A stretch of DNA of 64,000 nucleotides from Stenotrophomonas rhizophila (lineage in GTDB: Bacteria; Pseudomonadota; Gammaproteobacteria; Xanthomonadales; Xanthomonadaceae), in assembly GCF_001704155.1 (NCBI RefSeq), contig NZ_CP016294.1, positions 2,663,501 through 2,727,500 of the forward strand. The letters run 5' to 3'. Below, piece after piece: positions 51,824-64,000 of this stretch. The notes beneath the pieces are model-generated. The model searched no databases and was not told where the DNA came from. It worked only from the letters and a program-made list of their open reading frames with translations. The position numbers and the translations under genes were made by a program. How positions within the stretch are numbered: position 1 is the stretch's first letter; every line of letters starts with the position of its first letter.

Positions 51824-53239
<1,416 letters not shown>

Positions 53240-53438
53240 TGCATCACTCCGCGATTCTTTCAGTTGGGAAAGGGAACGGCGGCTGGCAACGGGCCTTCAT
53301 TCCCTGGCTGGCGGCTGCGATCACGATACTCCCAAGCGGGAATGAATCCCAACGGCAGCTGGCATCGGCTAGACTCGGAATTCGTGTTCATTCAGGCATC
53401 ACCACTCTCCATGGGCGACGACCCCCACTGTAGTTCGC

Positions 53439-53463
53439 GCCACGACCAACGGTTGTGGCCTAC
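53439..53463 (-). repeat. REP palindrome
   Basis: On the minus strand GTAGGCCACAACCGTTGGTC followed by GTGGC. It lies 48 nt before the CNNM-type gene. Confidence 0.7.
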
Positions 53464-53511
53464 CGGTATCTTCCCCGCCGTCACCTGCTGCGCGCTGCGC
53501 CGGGGCCGGCC

Positions 53512-54846
53512 ATGATCGTCGGCAACCTGCTGCTCCTGCTGCTGGCCCTGTTCCTCGTAGTGCTCAACGGCTTCTTCGTGGCCGCCGAGTTCGCCCTGGT
53601 CAAACTGCGCCACACCCAGGCCGTCGGCCTGGCCGCCAGGCACGGCTGGCGCGGCCGCCAGCTGCTCAACGTGCATTCGCACCTGGATGCCTACCTCTCG
53701 GCCTGCCAGCTCGGCATCACCCTGTCCTCGCTGGGCCTGGGCTGGGTCGGTGAGCCCGCGTTCGCGCACCTGCTGCAGCCCCTGTTCGATGCGCTCGGCA
53801 TGGGCCCGGAAGGCGCACGCCTGACCGCCTTCATCATCGCCTTCAGCCTGATCTCGTTCCTGCACATCGTGCTGGGCGAACTGGCGCCGAAGTCCATGGC
53901 CATCCGCCGCCCCGAAGCCATGTCGCTGTGGACCGCCGCGCCGCTGTACCTGTTCTACTGGGCCATGTTCCCGGCCATCTGGCTGCTCAACCACAGCGCC
54001 AACGCGCTGCTGCGGCTGGCCGGCTGGGGCGATGTCGAGCACACCTCGCACCGCTACTCCCGCGAAGAGCTCAAGCTGATCGTCGCCCGCCAGCAGCCCG
54101 GCGCCGGCGCACCGGACCAGGACCTGACCCTGATGAGCCACGCGCTGGAGCTGCCCGAACTGGTGGCCGGCGACCTGATGCGCCCGCGCGAACACATGCG
54201 CGTGTTCCGCCAGGGCATGGACCTGGCCGGGGTGATGGCCGAATTCGCCGAAAGCCGCTACAGCCGCTACCCGTGGTTCGACAGCGATGGCGAGGAAGTG
54301 CTGGGCATCCTGCACATGAAGGACCTGCTGGTGGAGATCGCCCGCGGACAGCCCACCGACGACCTGCGCGCCCTGCTGCGCCCGGCCAACCTGATCGCGT
54401 TGGAAACCCCGGTCACCGCCGTGCTTGAGCGCTTCCGCACCGGCACCACGCACATGGCCCTGTGCGTGGAGGAACACGGACGCATCCTGGGCTACTTCAC
54501 CCTGGAAGACCTGCTGGAAGTGGTGGTCGGCGATATCGAGGACGAGCACCCGCACGTGGTCAAGGATGCCCCCACCCGCGGCGCCGACGGCACCCTGCTG
54601 GTAGCCGGCTCCACCTCCATCTTCCGCCTGGAACGCCTGCTGGGCCGCGACCTGGCCGCGCCCGAGCACCTCAATTCGGTCGGCGGGCTGATCGTGCACC
54701 AGCTGCAGCGCCTGCCCCAAGAAGGCGAGGAAGTGCGCATCGACGGCCAGCTGTTCACCGTCAAGCGCATGGCCGGCCACCGGATCCAGGCCGTCACCGT
54801 ACGGCTGGCGCCCGAAGAGGCCGACGAGGACCCCGGGGCAGCGTAG
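53512..54846 (+). CDS. CNNM/CorC-type membrane protein with CBS pair
   Basis: The 444-residue protein has a DUF21 (CNNM) transmembrane domain with four hydrophobic segments (about 1-180; SACQLGITLSSLGLGWVGEP is typical). Two CBS domains follow at about 215-335, and a C-terminal CorC_HlyC domain with HLNSVGGLIVHQLQRLP. Relatives take part in magnesium, cobalt or sodium handling; an older label is hemolysin. The ATG at 53512 starts directly at the first hydrophobic helix. purB begins 35 nt downstream. Confidence 0.9.
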   Translation: MIVGNLLLLLLALFLVVLNGFFVAAEFALVKLRHTQAVGLAARHGWRGRQLLNVHSHLDAYLSACQLGITLSSLGLGWVGEPAFAHLLQPLFDALGMGPEGARLTAFIIAFSLISFLHIVLGELAPKSMAIRRPEAMSLWTAAPLYLFYWAMFPAIWLLNHSANALLRLAGWGDVEHTSHRYSREELKLIVARQQPGAGAPDQDLTLMSHALELPELVAGDLMRPREHMRVFRQGMDLAGVMAEFAESRYSRYPWFDSDGEEVLGILHMKDLLVEIARGQPTDDLRALLRPANLIALETPVTAVLERFRTGTTHMALCVEEHGRILGYFTLEDLLEVVVGDIEDEHPHVVKDAPTRGADGTLLVAGSTSIFRLERLLGRDLAAPEHLNSVGGLIVHQLQRLPQEGEEVRIDGQLFTVKRMAGHRIQAVTVRLAPEEADEDPGAA

Positions 54847-54851
54847 AATGA

Positions 54852-56249
<1,398 letters not shown>

Positions 56250-56276
56250 TCGCGTTGATCAGGAAGTGACCCCGGA

Positions 56277-56307
56277 CGGGGCGCCGGAATATCCGGTGCC
56301 CCGTTTT
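56277..56307 (+). terminator. Terminator after purB
   Basis: CGGGGCGCCGGA and TCCGGTGCCCCG pair over 12 positions with one G-T pair and a loop of three, followed by TTTTCGTTT. Confidence 0.85.
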
Positions 56308-56322
56308 CGTTTGGCGCCGCGT

Positions 56323-56346
56323 GGGCCGACCAACGGTCGGCGCTAC
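56323..56346 (-). repeat. REP palindrome
   Basis: On the minus strand GTAGCGCCGACCGTTGGTCG followed by GCCC, almost the same as the copy at 10853. It follows the purB terminator. Confidence 0.75.
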
Positions 56347-56471
56347 CGTGGCACGCGCGACAGTGCGGCGCAGGTGCAGATCCTGTTCAACCAGCGGACA
56401 ATGGCGGGACGAGCGCGCGCTTCGTCTGCTGCGCCAATCGCATTCCGTCTACACGCTTCAAGGATTCCCCC

Positions 56472-57905
56472 ATGGCCGTCCGCAAGACCAAAACCCCCGT
56501 CATCGAAGTCCAGGCCCGCCCCGGCCTGCCGCTGGGCATGCCCGCCGCCACGTTCCTGCGCGACTACTGGCAGAAGCGCCCGCTGCTGATCCGCGGCGCC
56601 TTCCCCGATTTTGAAACCCCGCTCCAGCCCGAAGACCTGGCGGGCCTGGCCTGCGAGGAGACCGCCCTCGCCCGCCTGATCAGCCACGACCGCGCCACCG
56701 ACGGCTGGTCCGTACGCACCGGCCCGTTCCAGGAAGAAGAGTTCCCCGGCATGCCCGACCACGACTGGACCCTGCTGGTCCAGGACGTAGACAAATGGGA
56801 CCCGGATGTCCGCGCCCTGATCAGCCACTTCGACTTCCTGCCGCGCTGGCGCATGGACGATGTGATGATCAGCTTCGCCGCCACCGGCGGCTCGGTTGGC
56901 GCCCACGTCGACCAGTACGACGTGTTCCTGCTGCAGGCCCATGGCCACCGCCGCTGGCAGATCGACGCCAGCGAATCCACCAAGGGCAAGCGCCCCCCGC
57001 TGGAGTTCCGCAACGACGTCGAACTCAAGCTGCTGCGCCGCTTCAAGCCCACCCACGACTGGGTGCTCGAGCCCGGCGACATGCTGTACCTGCCGCCCAA
57101 CGTCCCCCACAACGGCGTGGCCGAAGACCCCTGCCTGACCTTCTCCTTCGGCATGCGCGCCCCGGCCTCCGCCGAGCTCATCAGCGACTATCTGGACACC
57201 CTGATCATGGATGCCGACGAGGCCATCCGTTACCAGGACCCGGACCTGAAGGTGCCCGAAGACCCCAACGAAATCGACGCCGTGGCCATGGGCCGCGTGG
57301 TCCAGGCCCTCAACGCCATCCGCATGAACGACCCCGATCGCCTCGGCGACTGGTTCGGCCGCTTCATCACCACCTACCGCGCCGCCGGTGACGTGGTCGC
57401 CTCCGGCGAACCGCTCCCGCGCGAACACATCGAAGCCGCCCTGGCCGAAGGCATCGAGCTCGGCCGCCACCCGTGGGCCCGCCTGGCCTGGCGCCGGGCC
57501 AAGCGGGGTGCCAGCCTGTACTGCAGCGGCCTCGAATTCGCCCTGCCGGTGAAGGATGCCCAGGCCCTGGCCGCCGCCGAACAGATCGGCGGTGCCCTGT
57601 ACCAGAAGCTCTCGGCCAAGGGCCGCGACGCCCTGCACGCGCTGGTGGCCGGTGGCTACTATCAGCTGCTCGACGGCGACGCGTTCGACGATGAAGACGA
57701 GTACGAAGAGGACGCGGTGGGCGAATACGAAATCATCGACGCCGCCGAAACCGTCGAGGTCCTCGAGGATGAAGACGTCGAAGCCAACGTGCACGAAGTG
57801 ACCATCCACGACGATGGCGTCGAAGTGATCGTCGATTTCGACGACACCGACGACAGCGACGACGACCAGGCCGTCGGCACCCCCGACGGCGGCGCCGGCT
57901 CCTGA
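56472..57905 (+). CDS. roxA: RoxA-type ribosomal oxygenase with an acidic tail
   Basis: The 477-residue protein is a JmjC-like cupin. Iron ligands are H145 and D147 (HVDQYDVFLLQ) and H213 (PPNVPHNGV). E. coli RoxA (YcfD, 373 residues) uses 2-oxoglutarate and O2 to hydroxylate an arginine of ribosomal protein uL16. The catalytic part (about 1-240) and the dimer/winged-helix part (about 260-400) are complete. Residues 401-477 are an added tail in which 33 of 77 residues are Asp or Glu. The next gene starts one base after the stop. Confidence 0.92.
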   Translation: MAVRKTKTPVIEVQARPGLPLGMPAATFLRDYWQKRPLLIRGAFPDFETPLQPEDLAGLACEETALARLISHDRATDGWSVRTGPFQEEEFPGMPDHDWTLLVQDVDKWDPDVRALISHFDFLPRWRMDDVMISFAATGGSVGAHVDQYDVFLLQAHGHRRWQIDASESTKGKRPPLEFRNDVELKLLRRFKPTHDWVLEPGDMLYLPPNVPHNGVAEDPCLTFSFGMRAPASAELISDYLDTLIMDADEAIRYQDPDLKVPEDPNEIDAVAMGRVVQALNAIRMNDPDRLGDWFGRFITTYRAAGDVVASGEPLPREHIEAALAEGIELGRHPWARLAWRRAKRGASLYCSGLEFALPVKDAQALAAAEQIGGALYQKLSAKGRDALHALVAGGYYQLLDGDAFDDEDEYEEDAVGEYEIIDAAETVEVLEDEDVEANVHEVTIHDDGVEVIVDFDDTDDSDDDQAVGTPDGGAGS

Positions 57906-57906
57906 C

Positions 57907-58431
57907 ATGAGCGGGCCCGGCAGCGCCGACCCGCACCTGCGCCGCCTGCCGGGCGGCGCGGTCGCCATCGACAACGCCGACGAGGCGGTGGCCATCACCA
58001 CCGCCGTGGTCGAGCGCGCCCGCCGCCAGCTGTGGCTGCACAGCCGCGTACTCGACCCCGGCCTGCTGGATGCACCGCCGGTGCTGGAGGCCCTGCGCCG
58101 CTTCGCCACCGCCCGCCACGACAAGCAGGTCCGGCTGATCGTCCACGACGCGGCCGCCATCGCCCAGGCCGGCTCACCCCTGCTGGGCCTGGTCCAGCGC
58201 CTGCCCACCGTGTTCCGGGTGCGCCAGGTGACCGACCCGATCGACCGCGCCCTCGCCTCCGCCTGCCTGCTCAACGATGTCGGCGACTACTACTTTCGTC
58301 TGAGTGGGCTCCGTTACGACGGTGAAGCCGGGCTCGCCATGCCCGCACGTTCGCGGCCGTTGCAGGACGGTTTGCAGCGCGTATGGGAACGTTCGCGCGA
58401 TTGCAGCGAGCTGCGCGCGCTCGGCTTCTAG
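57907..58431 (+). CDS. Conserved protein of unknown function (PLD-like fold suspected)
   Basis: The 174-residue protein has AIDNADEAVAITTAVVERAR, RQLWLHSRVLDPGLLD and LNDVGDYYFRL. It resembles a C-terminal domain fused to acetyltransferases elsewhere, probably a degenerate phospholipase D-like fold. No HKD motif is visible, so catalysis is doubtful. It begins one base after roxA and shares its operon. No signal peptide. Confidence 0.7.
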   Translation: MSGPGSADPHLRRLPGGAVAIDNADEAVAITTAVVERARRQLWLHSRVLDPGLLDAPPVLEALRRFATARHDKQVRLIVHDAAAIAQAGSPLLGLVQRLPTVFRVRQVTDPIDRALASACLLNDVGDYYFRLSGLRYDGEAGLAMPARSRPLQDGLQRVWERSRDCSELRALGF

Positions 58432-58518
58432 TCCCGTTCCGGGTCCTGAACCTGTCTGGGAATGACACCACGGCCCCGCCACAGGCCGTTCCGGTGCCCC
58501 TTCCTGTCTCGATGGGGG

Positions 58519-58524
58519 TACAAT
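58519..58524 (+). promoter_or_regulatory. Possible -10 box upstream of sucA
   Basis: TACAAT lies 92 nt before the sucA GTG. No clear -35 is seen at 16-18 nt, so this is a weak call. Confidence 0.3.
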
Positions 58525-58615
58525 TTGGACCGTTAGATACCGCCCGTGCAGGGCTATTCATTTTCCCTGCCGGATCATCGAAGCCTTACCCCACAAGCGA
58601 ATCCGACCCTCCATC

Positions 58616-61447
58616 GTGGACAATCTACTGAAGCAGTTTGCGCAGTCTTCGCAGCTCGCCGGCGGCAACGCCTCCTATATCGAGGATCTGTACGAGCAGT
58701 ACCTCGTTTCTCCGGACAGTGTCGATCCCAAATGGAAGACCTACTTCGACGGCTTCAAGGGCCGCGAAGCCGGTGACATTCCGCATTCGGCCGTCATCGC
58801 CCATATCGCCGACGCCGCCAAAAACGCCGTCAAGGGCGGCGGCAACTCCGGTGCCAGCGACGAACGCGAGCGCAATGTCGGTCGCCTGATCACGGCGTAC
58901 CGGTCGCGCGGCCACCTGGACGCCCGCCTGGACCCGCTGGGCCTGGCCCAGGCCGTCAACTCGCCGGACCTTGGCCTGCCGTTCCACAGCCTGTCCGAGG
59001 GTGACCTCAACGCCGAGTTCAGCACCGGCGGTGTCGGTGGCCAGCCGCGCATGAAGCTGCGCGACCTGCTGGAGCGCCTGAAGAAGACCTACACCGGCTC
59101 GATCGGTGCGGAATTCATGCACATCTCCGAGGTCGAGCAGCGCCAGTGGATCTACCAGCGCCTGGAACTGGCCGGTGGCAACTACAGCCTGGACGCTGAC
59201 ACCCAGCGCCGCACGCTGGAGCGCCTGACCGCTGCCGAAGGCCTGGAACGCTACCTGCACACCAAATACGTCGGCCAGAAGCGCTTCTCGCTGGAAGGCG
59301 GCGATTCGCTGATTCCGATGATGGACACCATCATCCGTGACGCCGGCAAGGATGGCGTCAAGGACGTGGTGATCGGCATGGCCCACCGTGGCCGCCTCAA
59401 CGTGCTGGTCAACACCCTGGGCAAGAACCCGCGCAAGCTGTTCGACGAGTTCGAAGGCAAGTTCGAGCACGACGAGCACGCCTCCGCCGGCGACGTGAAG
59501 TACCACATGGGCTTCTCGGCCGACGTGGCCACCGACGGTGGCCCGGTCCACCTGGCGCTGGCGTTCAACCCGTCGCACCTGGAAATCGCCGACCCGGTCG
59601 TGGCCGGTTCCGTGCGTTCGCGCCAGGAGCGCCGCAAGGACACCGCCCGCAAGCAGGTCATGCCGATCCTGATCCACGGCGACGCGGCCTTCTCCGGCCA
59701 GGGCGTGGTGATGGAACTGTTCCAGATGTCGCAGGCCCGCGGCTTTGCCGTCGGTGGCACCGTGCACATCGTGGTGAACAACCAGGTTGGCTTCACCACG
59801 TCGAACCCGGAAGACACCCGCTCGACCCGTTACGCCACCGACGTGGCCAAGATGATCGCCGCCCCGGTGCTGCACGTGAACGGTGACGATCCGGAAGCGG
59901 TGGTGTTCGCCGCCAGGCTGGCCTTCGAGTTCCGCCAGAAGTTCGCCAAGGACGTGGTCATCGACCTGATGTGCTACCGCCGTTGGGGCCACAACGAGGC
60001 CGACGAACCGGCGATCACCCAGCCGCTGATGTACCAGGTGATCCGCAAGCACCAGACCACCCGCGAGCTGTACGCCGCGCAGCTGGAACAGGCCGGCGTG
60101 ATCGCCGCCGGTGCCGGCAAGGCGATGGTCGATGCCTACCGCGAGAAGCTGGACGCCGGTGAAGTCACCACCGAGCTGGCCAAGGTCGAAAAGACCCCGC
60201 CGAGCAGCGCGCTGTTCGTGGATTGGCCCAAGCTGCTGGAAGGCAAGCTGTCCGACCCGGTCTCCACCAAGGTGGACCCGGCGAAGCTGAAGCAGCTGGC
60301 CGACCTGATCAACACCGTGCCGGCCGAAGTGGAACTGCACTCGCGCGTGGCCAAGGTGTACGACGACCGCCGCAAGATGGCCGCCGGCGAGATCCCGGGC
60401 GACTGGGGCTTTGCCGAGAACCTGGCCTACGCCACCCTGCTCGACGAAGGCCATGCACTGCGCCTGGTCGGCCAGGACGTGGGCCGCGGTACGTTCACCC
60501 ACCGCCACGCGATCCTGCACGACCAGAAGACCGACAACTACTACCTGCCGCTGCGGCAGCTGGTGGATTCGCCGGAGAAGGCCAGCATCATCGATTCGCT
60601 GCTCAGCGAAGAAGCGGTGATGGCCTACGAGTACGGGTTCTCGACCACCGATCCCAACACCCTGTGCATCTGGGAAGGCCAGTTCGGCGATTTCGCCAAC
60701 GGCGCCCAGGTGGTGATCGACCAGTTCATCGCTGCCGGCGAAGCCAAGTGGGGCCGTATCACCGGCCTGACCCTGCTGCTGCCGCACGGTTATGAAGGGC
60801 AAGGCCCGGAACACAGCTCGGCGCGCCTGGAGCGCTTCCTGCAGCTGTGCGCGCTGGAAAACATGCTGGTGGTGGTGCCGTCGACCCCGGCGCAGGCGTT
60901 CCACATGCTGCGCCGCCAGATGCACCTGACCACCCGCAAGCCGCTGGTGGTGATGTCGCCCAAGTCGCTGCTGCGCCACAAGCTGGCCGTGTCGACCCTG
61001 GACGAGCTGGCCAACGGCGAGTTCCAGCACCTGATCGGCGATGCCAACGCAGAAGCCAAGAAGGTCAAGCGCGTGGTGCTGTGTTCGGGCAAGGTCTACT
61101 ACGACCTGCTGGAAGACCAGACCAAGCGCGGCCAGGACGACGTTGCCATCATCCGCGTGGAACAGCTGTACCCGTTCCCGCGCGCGCTGCTGGCGGCCGA
61201 ACTGAAGAAGTACGGCAAGGCCACCGACGTGGTGTGGACGCAGGAAGAACCGCAGAACCAGGGCGCGTGGTACCAGATCCGCCACCACCTGCAGTTCTGC
61301 CTGGCCGATGGCCAGAGCCTGCACTACGCCGGTCGCGCCCGTTCGGCCTCCCCGGCTGCCGGTCACATGGCCGACCACATCATCGAACAGCAGAAGCTGG
61401 TCGCCGATGCCTTGGTCAACCCGTTCAACGACGCGGTCGCTGAATAA
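58616..61447 (+). CDS. sucA: 2-oxoglutarate dehydrogenase E1 component
   Basis: The 943-residue thiamine diphosphate enzyme decarboxylates 2-oxoglutarate and succinylates the E2 lipoyl group. It has the E1o N-terminal ASYIEDLYEQYLVSPDSVDP, VVIGMAHRGRLNVLVNTLGK, NPSHLEIADPVVAGSVR, GDAAFSGQGVVMELFQMSQ and YRRWGHNEADEPAITQPLMY. The start is a GTG at 58616, with no evident Shine-Dalgarno site; the N-terminus matches the family from there. sucB follows after 42 nt. Confidence 0.97.
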   Translation: MDNLLKQFAQSSQLAGGNASYIEDLYEQYLVSPDSVDPKWKTYFDGFKGREAGDIPHSAVIAHIADAAKNAVKGGGNSGASDERERNVGRLITAYRSRGHLDARLDPLGLAQAVNSPDLGLPFHSLSEGDLNAEFSTGGVGGQPRMKLRDLLERLKKTYTGSIGAEFMHISEVEQRQWIYQRLELAGGNYSLDADTQRRTLERLTAAEGLERYLHTKYVGQKRFSLEGGDSLIPMMDTIIRDAGKDGVKDVVIGMAHRGRLNVLVNTLGKNPRKLFDEFEGKFEHDEHASAGDVKYHMGFSADVATDGGPVHLALAFNPSHLEIADPVVAGSVRSRQERRKDTARKQVMPILIHGDAAFSGQGVVMELFQMSQARGFAVGGTVHIVVNNQVGFTTSNPEDTRSTRYATDVAKMIAAPVLHVNGDDPEAVVFAARLAFEFRQKFAKDVVIDLMCYRRWGHNEADEPAITQPLMYQVIRKHQTTRELYAAQLEQAGVIAAGAGKAMVDAYREKLDAGEVTTELAKVEKTPPSSALFVDWPKLLEGKLSDPVSTKVDPAKLKQLADLINTVPAEVELHSRVAKVYDDRRKMAAGEIPGDWGFAENLAYATLLDEGHALRLVGQDVGRGTFTHRHAILHDQKTDNYYLPLRQLVDSPEKASIIDSLLSEEAVMAYEYGFSTTDPNTLCIWEGQFGDFANGAQVVIDQFIAAGEAKWGRITGLTLLLPHGYEGQGPEHSSARLERFLQLCALENMLVVVPSTPAQAFHMLRRQMHLTTRKPLVVMSPKSLLRHKLAVSTLDELANGEFQHLIGDANAEAKKVKRVVLCSGKVYYDLLEDQTKRGQDDVAIIRVEQLYPFPRALLAAELKKYGKATDVVWTQEEPQNQGAWYQIRHHLQFCLADGQSLHYAGRARSASPAAGHMADHIIEQQKLVADALVNPFNDAVAE

Positions 61448-61489
61448 CTTTCCCCTCATTCCAGAAAAGACAAACCAGGAAGCCCCCGC

Positions 61490-62695
61490 ATGGCCACCGA
61501 AGTCAAAGCCCCGGTACTGCCCGAATCCGTCGCCGACGGCACCATCGCCACCTGGCACAAGAAGGTCGGCGACGCCGTCAAGCGTGACGAAAACCTGCTC
61601 GACCTGGAAACCGACAAGGTCGTGCTGGAAGTGCCGTCGCCGGTTGATGGCGTGCTGAAGGAAATCAAGTTCGAAGTGGGTGCCACCGTGACCTCCAGCC
61701 AGGTCGTGGCGGTCATCGAGGAAGGTGCCGTGGCGGCTGCCCCGGCTCCGGCTGCTGCTGAAGCCAAGCCGGCCGCTGCTGCGCCGGCCGCTGCCGCTGC
61801 GCCGGCCGCTGCTGCCGCGCCGGCCCCGGCGTCGAAGTCCGCTGCCGATGCCCTGCCCCCGGGCGCGCGCTTCAGCGCCATCACCGAAGGTGTGAACCCG
61901 GCCGATGTGGACGGCACCGGCCGTCGCGGCGCGGTGACCAAGGAAGACATCGTCAACTTCGCCCGCAACGGCGGCGCCGGCAAGGCCGGTGGCGCACGTC
62001 CGGAAGAACGCGTGCCGATGACCCGCATCCGCAAGCGCATCGCCGAACGCCTGATGGAGTCCAAGAACTCCACCGCCATGCTGACCACCTTCAACGAAGT
62101 CGACCTGTCCAAGGTGTCGGCCGCGCGCAAGGACCTGCAGGACGAGTTCGTCAAGGCGCACGGCATCAAGCTGGGCTTCATGAGCTTCTTCGTGAAGGCC
62201 GCCGCCAACGCGCTGCAGCGCTTCCCGCTGGTCAATGCCTCGATCGACGGCGACGACATCATCTACCACGGCTACTCGGACATCTCCATCGCGGTCTCGA
62301 CCGAGAAGGGTCTGGTCACGCCGGTGCTGCGCAACGTCGAGCGCATGTCGTTCGCCGACATCGAAAAGACCATTGCCGACTACGCCAAGAAGGCCCGTGA
62401 CGGCAAGCTCAGCCTGGAAGAACTGCAGGGCGGCACCTTCACCGTGACCAACGGCGGCACCTTCGGTTCGCTGCTGTCCACTCCGATCATCAACCCGCCG
62501 CAGAGCGCCATCCTGGGCATGCACGCCATCAAGGAGCGTCCGATCGCCCAGAACGGCCAGGTCGTGATCGCGCCGATGATGTACCTGGCGATGTCCTACG
62601 ACCACCGCATCATCGACGGCAAGGATTCGGTGCAGTTCCTGGTGGACATCAAGAACCAGCTGGAAAACCCGGGCCGCATGCTGTTCGGCCTGTAA
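61490..62695 (+). CDS. sucB: Dihydrolipoamide succinyltransferase (E2)
   Basis: The 401-residue E2 core protein carries one lipoyl domain with K43 in [13 protein letters not shown], an Ala/Pro linker (about 78-115), an E1/E3-binding domain (about 120-160) and a catalytic domain. The catalytic H372 and D376 are in [14 protein letters not shown]. It moves the succinyl group to CoA. AGGAAGC precedes the ATG. A GC-rich hairpin lies between sucB and lpdA. Confidence 0.98.
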   Translation: MATEVKAPVLPESVADGTIATWHKKVGDAVKRDENLLDLETDKVVLEVPSPVDGVLKEIKFEVGATVTSSQVVAVIEEGAVAAAPAPAAAEAKPAAAAPAAAAAPAAAAAPAPASKSAADALPPGARFSAITEGVNPADVDGTGRRGAVTKEDIVNFARNGGAGKAGGARPEERVPMTRIRKRIAERLMESKNSTAMLTTFNEVDLSKVSAARKDLQDEFVKAHGIKLGFMSFFVKAAANALQRFPLVNASIDGDDIIYHGYSDISIAVSTEKGLVTPVLRNVERMSFADIEKTIADYAKKARDGKLSLEELQGGTFTVTNGGTFGSLLSTPIINPPQSAILGMHAIKERPIAQNGQVVIAPMMYLAMSYDHRIIDGKDSVQFLVDIKNQLENPGRMLFGL

Positions 62696-62704
62696 GACCT
62701 CCCG

Positions 62705-62728
62705 CCCCTCCGCGCCTGCGCGGAGGGG
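62705..62728 (+). terminator. Intra-operon hairpin between sucB and lpdA
   Basis: CCCCTCCGCG-CCTG-CGCGGAGGGG, a perfect 10 bp stem, is followed by only two T. It may act as an attenuator or a stabiliser of the sucAB mRNA. Confidence 0.6.
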
Positions 62729-62737
62729 TTCTGGTAA

Positions 62738-64000
<1,263 letters not shown>

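Noticed and set aside
53296..53346. Inverted repeat TTCATTCCC / GGGAATGAA between fumC and the CNNM gene
   Set aside because: The arms are 33 nt apart with no promoter in register, so I could not support an operator or terminator.
58625..62605. 1326-codon open frame opposite sucA and sucB
   Set aside because: It spans two well-supported genes on the other strand and has no domain of its own.

Overview
The window is a piece of a high-GC gammaproteobacterial chromosome, most likely Stenotrophomonas or a close relative in the Xanthomonadaceae. Four features point there: GTAG-headed short palindromes (the SMAG-type REPs described in Stenotrophomonas maltophilia), a methionine synthase split into two overlapping genes, a kynurenine-route cluster for NAD precursors, and a lengthened LigA. 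The content is almost all core chromosome. No phage, plasmid, CRISPR array, transposase, tRNA or rRNA gene is visible.

Layout. 1-5030: the 5' end of mtnA, a DUF3011 secreted protein, and a minus-strand unit ligA > GNAT acetyltransferase > epmA. 5104-10510: smc > zipA on the minus strand, with a plus-strand, Tat-exported aminotransferase wedged between zipA and ligA. 10954-12738: rpsF > rpsR > rplI behind an S6:S18-type mRNA motif, then an A-type Fe-S carrier. 12868-21657: a long plus-strand run of asnS, two small genes, a PaiB-like flavin protein, carbonic anhydrase, 3-hydroxyanthranilate dioxygenase, kynureninase, kynurenine monooxygenase, sbcB and a DUF2461 gene, many with 1-4 nt overlaps. 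21701-29348: a DUF2939 gene, then nadK > 5'-nucleotidase and the giant NAD-glutamate dehydrogenase on the minus strand. 29520-34656: tetR plus a two-gene RND efflux pump without its own outer-membrane channel. 35247-42440: an acyl-CoA dehydrogenase, then an ArsR-methyltransferase regulator leading a two-piece MetH and an MFS transporter. 42455-46455: gpx, an FKBP isomerase, ugd, slyX and a DUF2058 gene on the minus strand. 46745-51291: a YtrA-type operon (small exported protein, GntR regulator, ABC ATPase, permease, GSGD-repeat protein, lipoprotein), followed by another lipoprotein. 51824-58431: fumC, a CNNM/CorC-type protein, purB, a RoxA-type ribosomal oxygenase and a small unknown gene. 58616-64000: sucA > sucB > lpdA, cut by the window end.

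How the parts work together. The kynurenine genes can turn kynurenine into the quinolinate precursor for NAD, and nadK then makes NADP. The sahR-like regulator, MetH pair and mtnA belong to methionine and S-adenosylmethionine recycling. sucAB-lpdA and fumC cover part of the citric acid cycle, and glutamate dehydrogenase feeds 2-oxoglutarate into it. smc, zipA, ligA and sbcB serve chromosome upkeep and division.

The most unexplained structure is not a protein gene. Four copies of a large hairpin family (10656-10769, 34985-35089, 51341-51445, 51650-51763) keep a nearly constant 53-68 nt core. Their 23-31 nt arms stay self-complementary, and between the two short-core copies the arm sequence changes much more than the core. 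One copy sits inside a ~400 bp block bounded by imperfect 41-42 nt inverted repeats. The YtrA operon is the best candidate for an under-described protein system.
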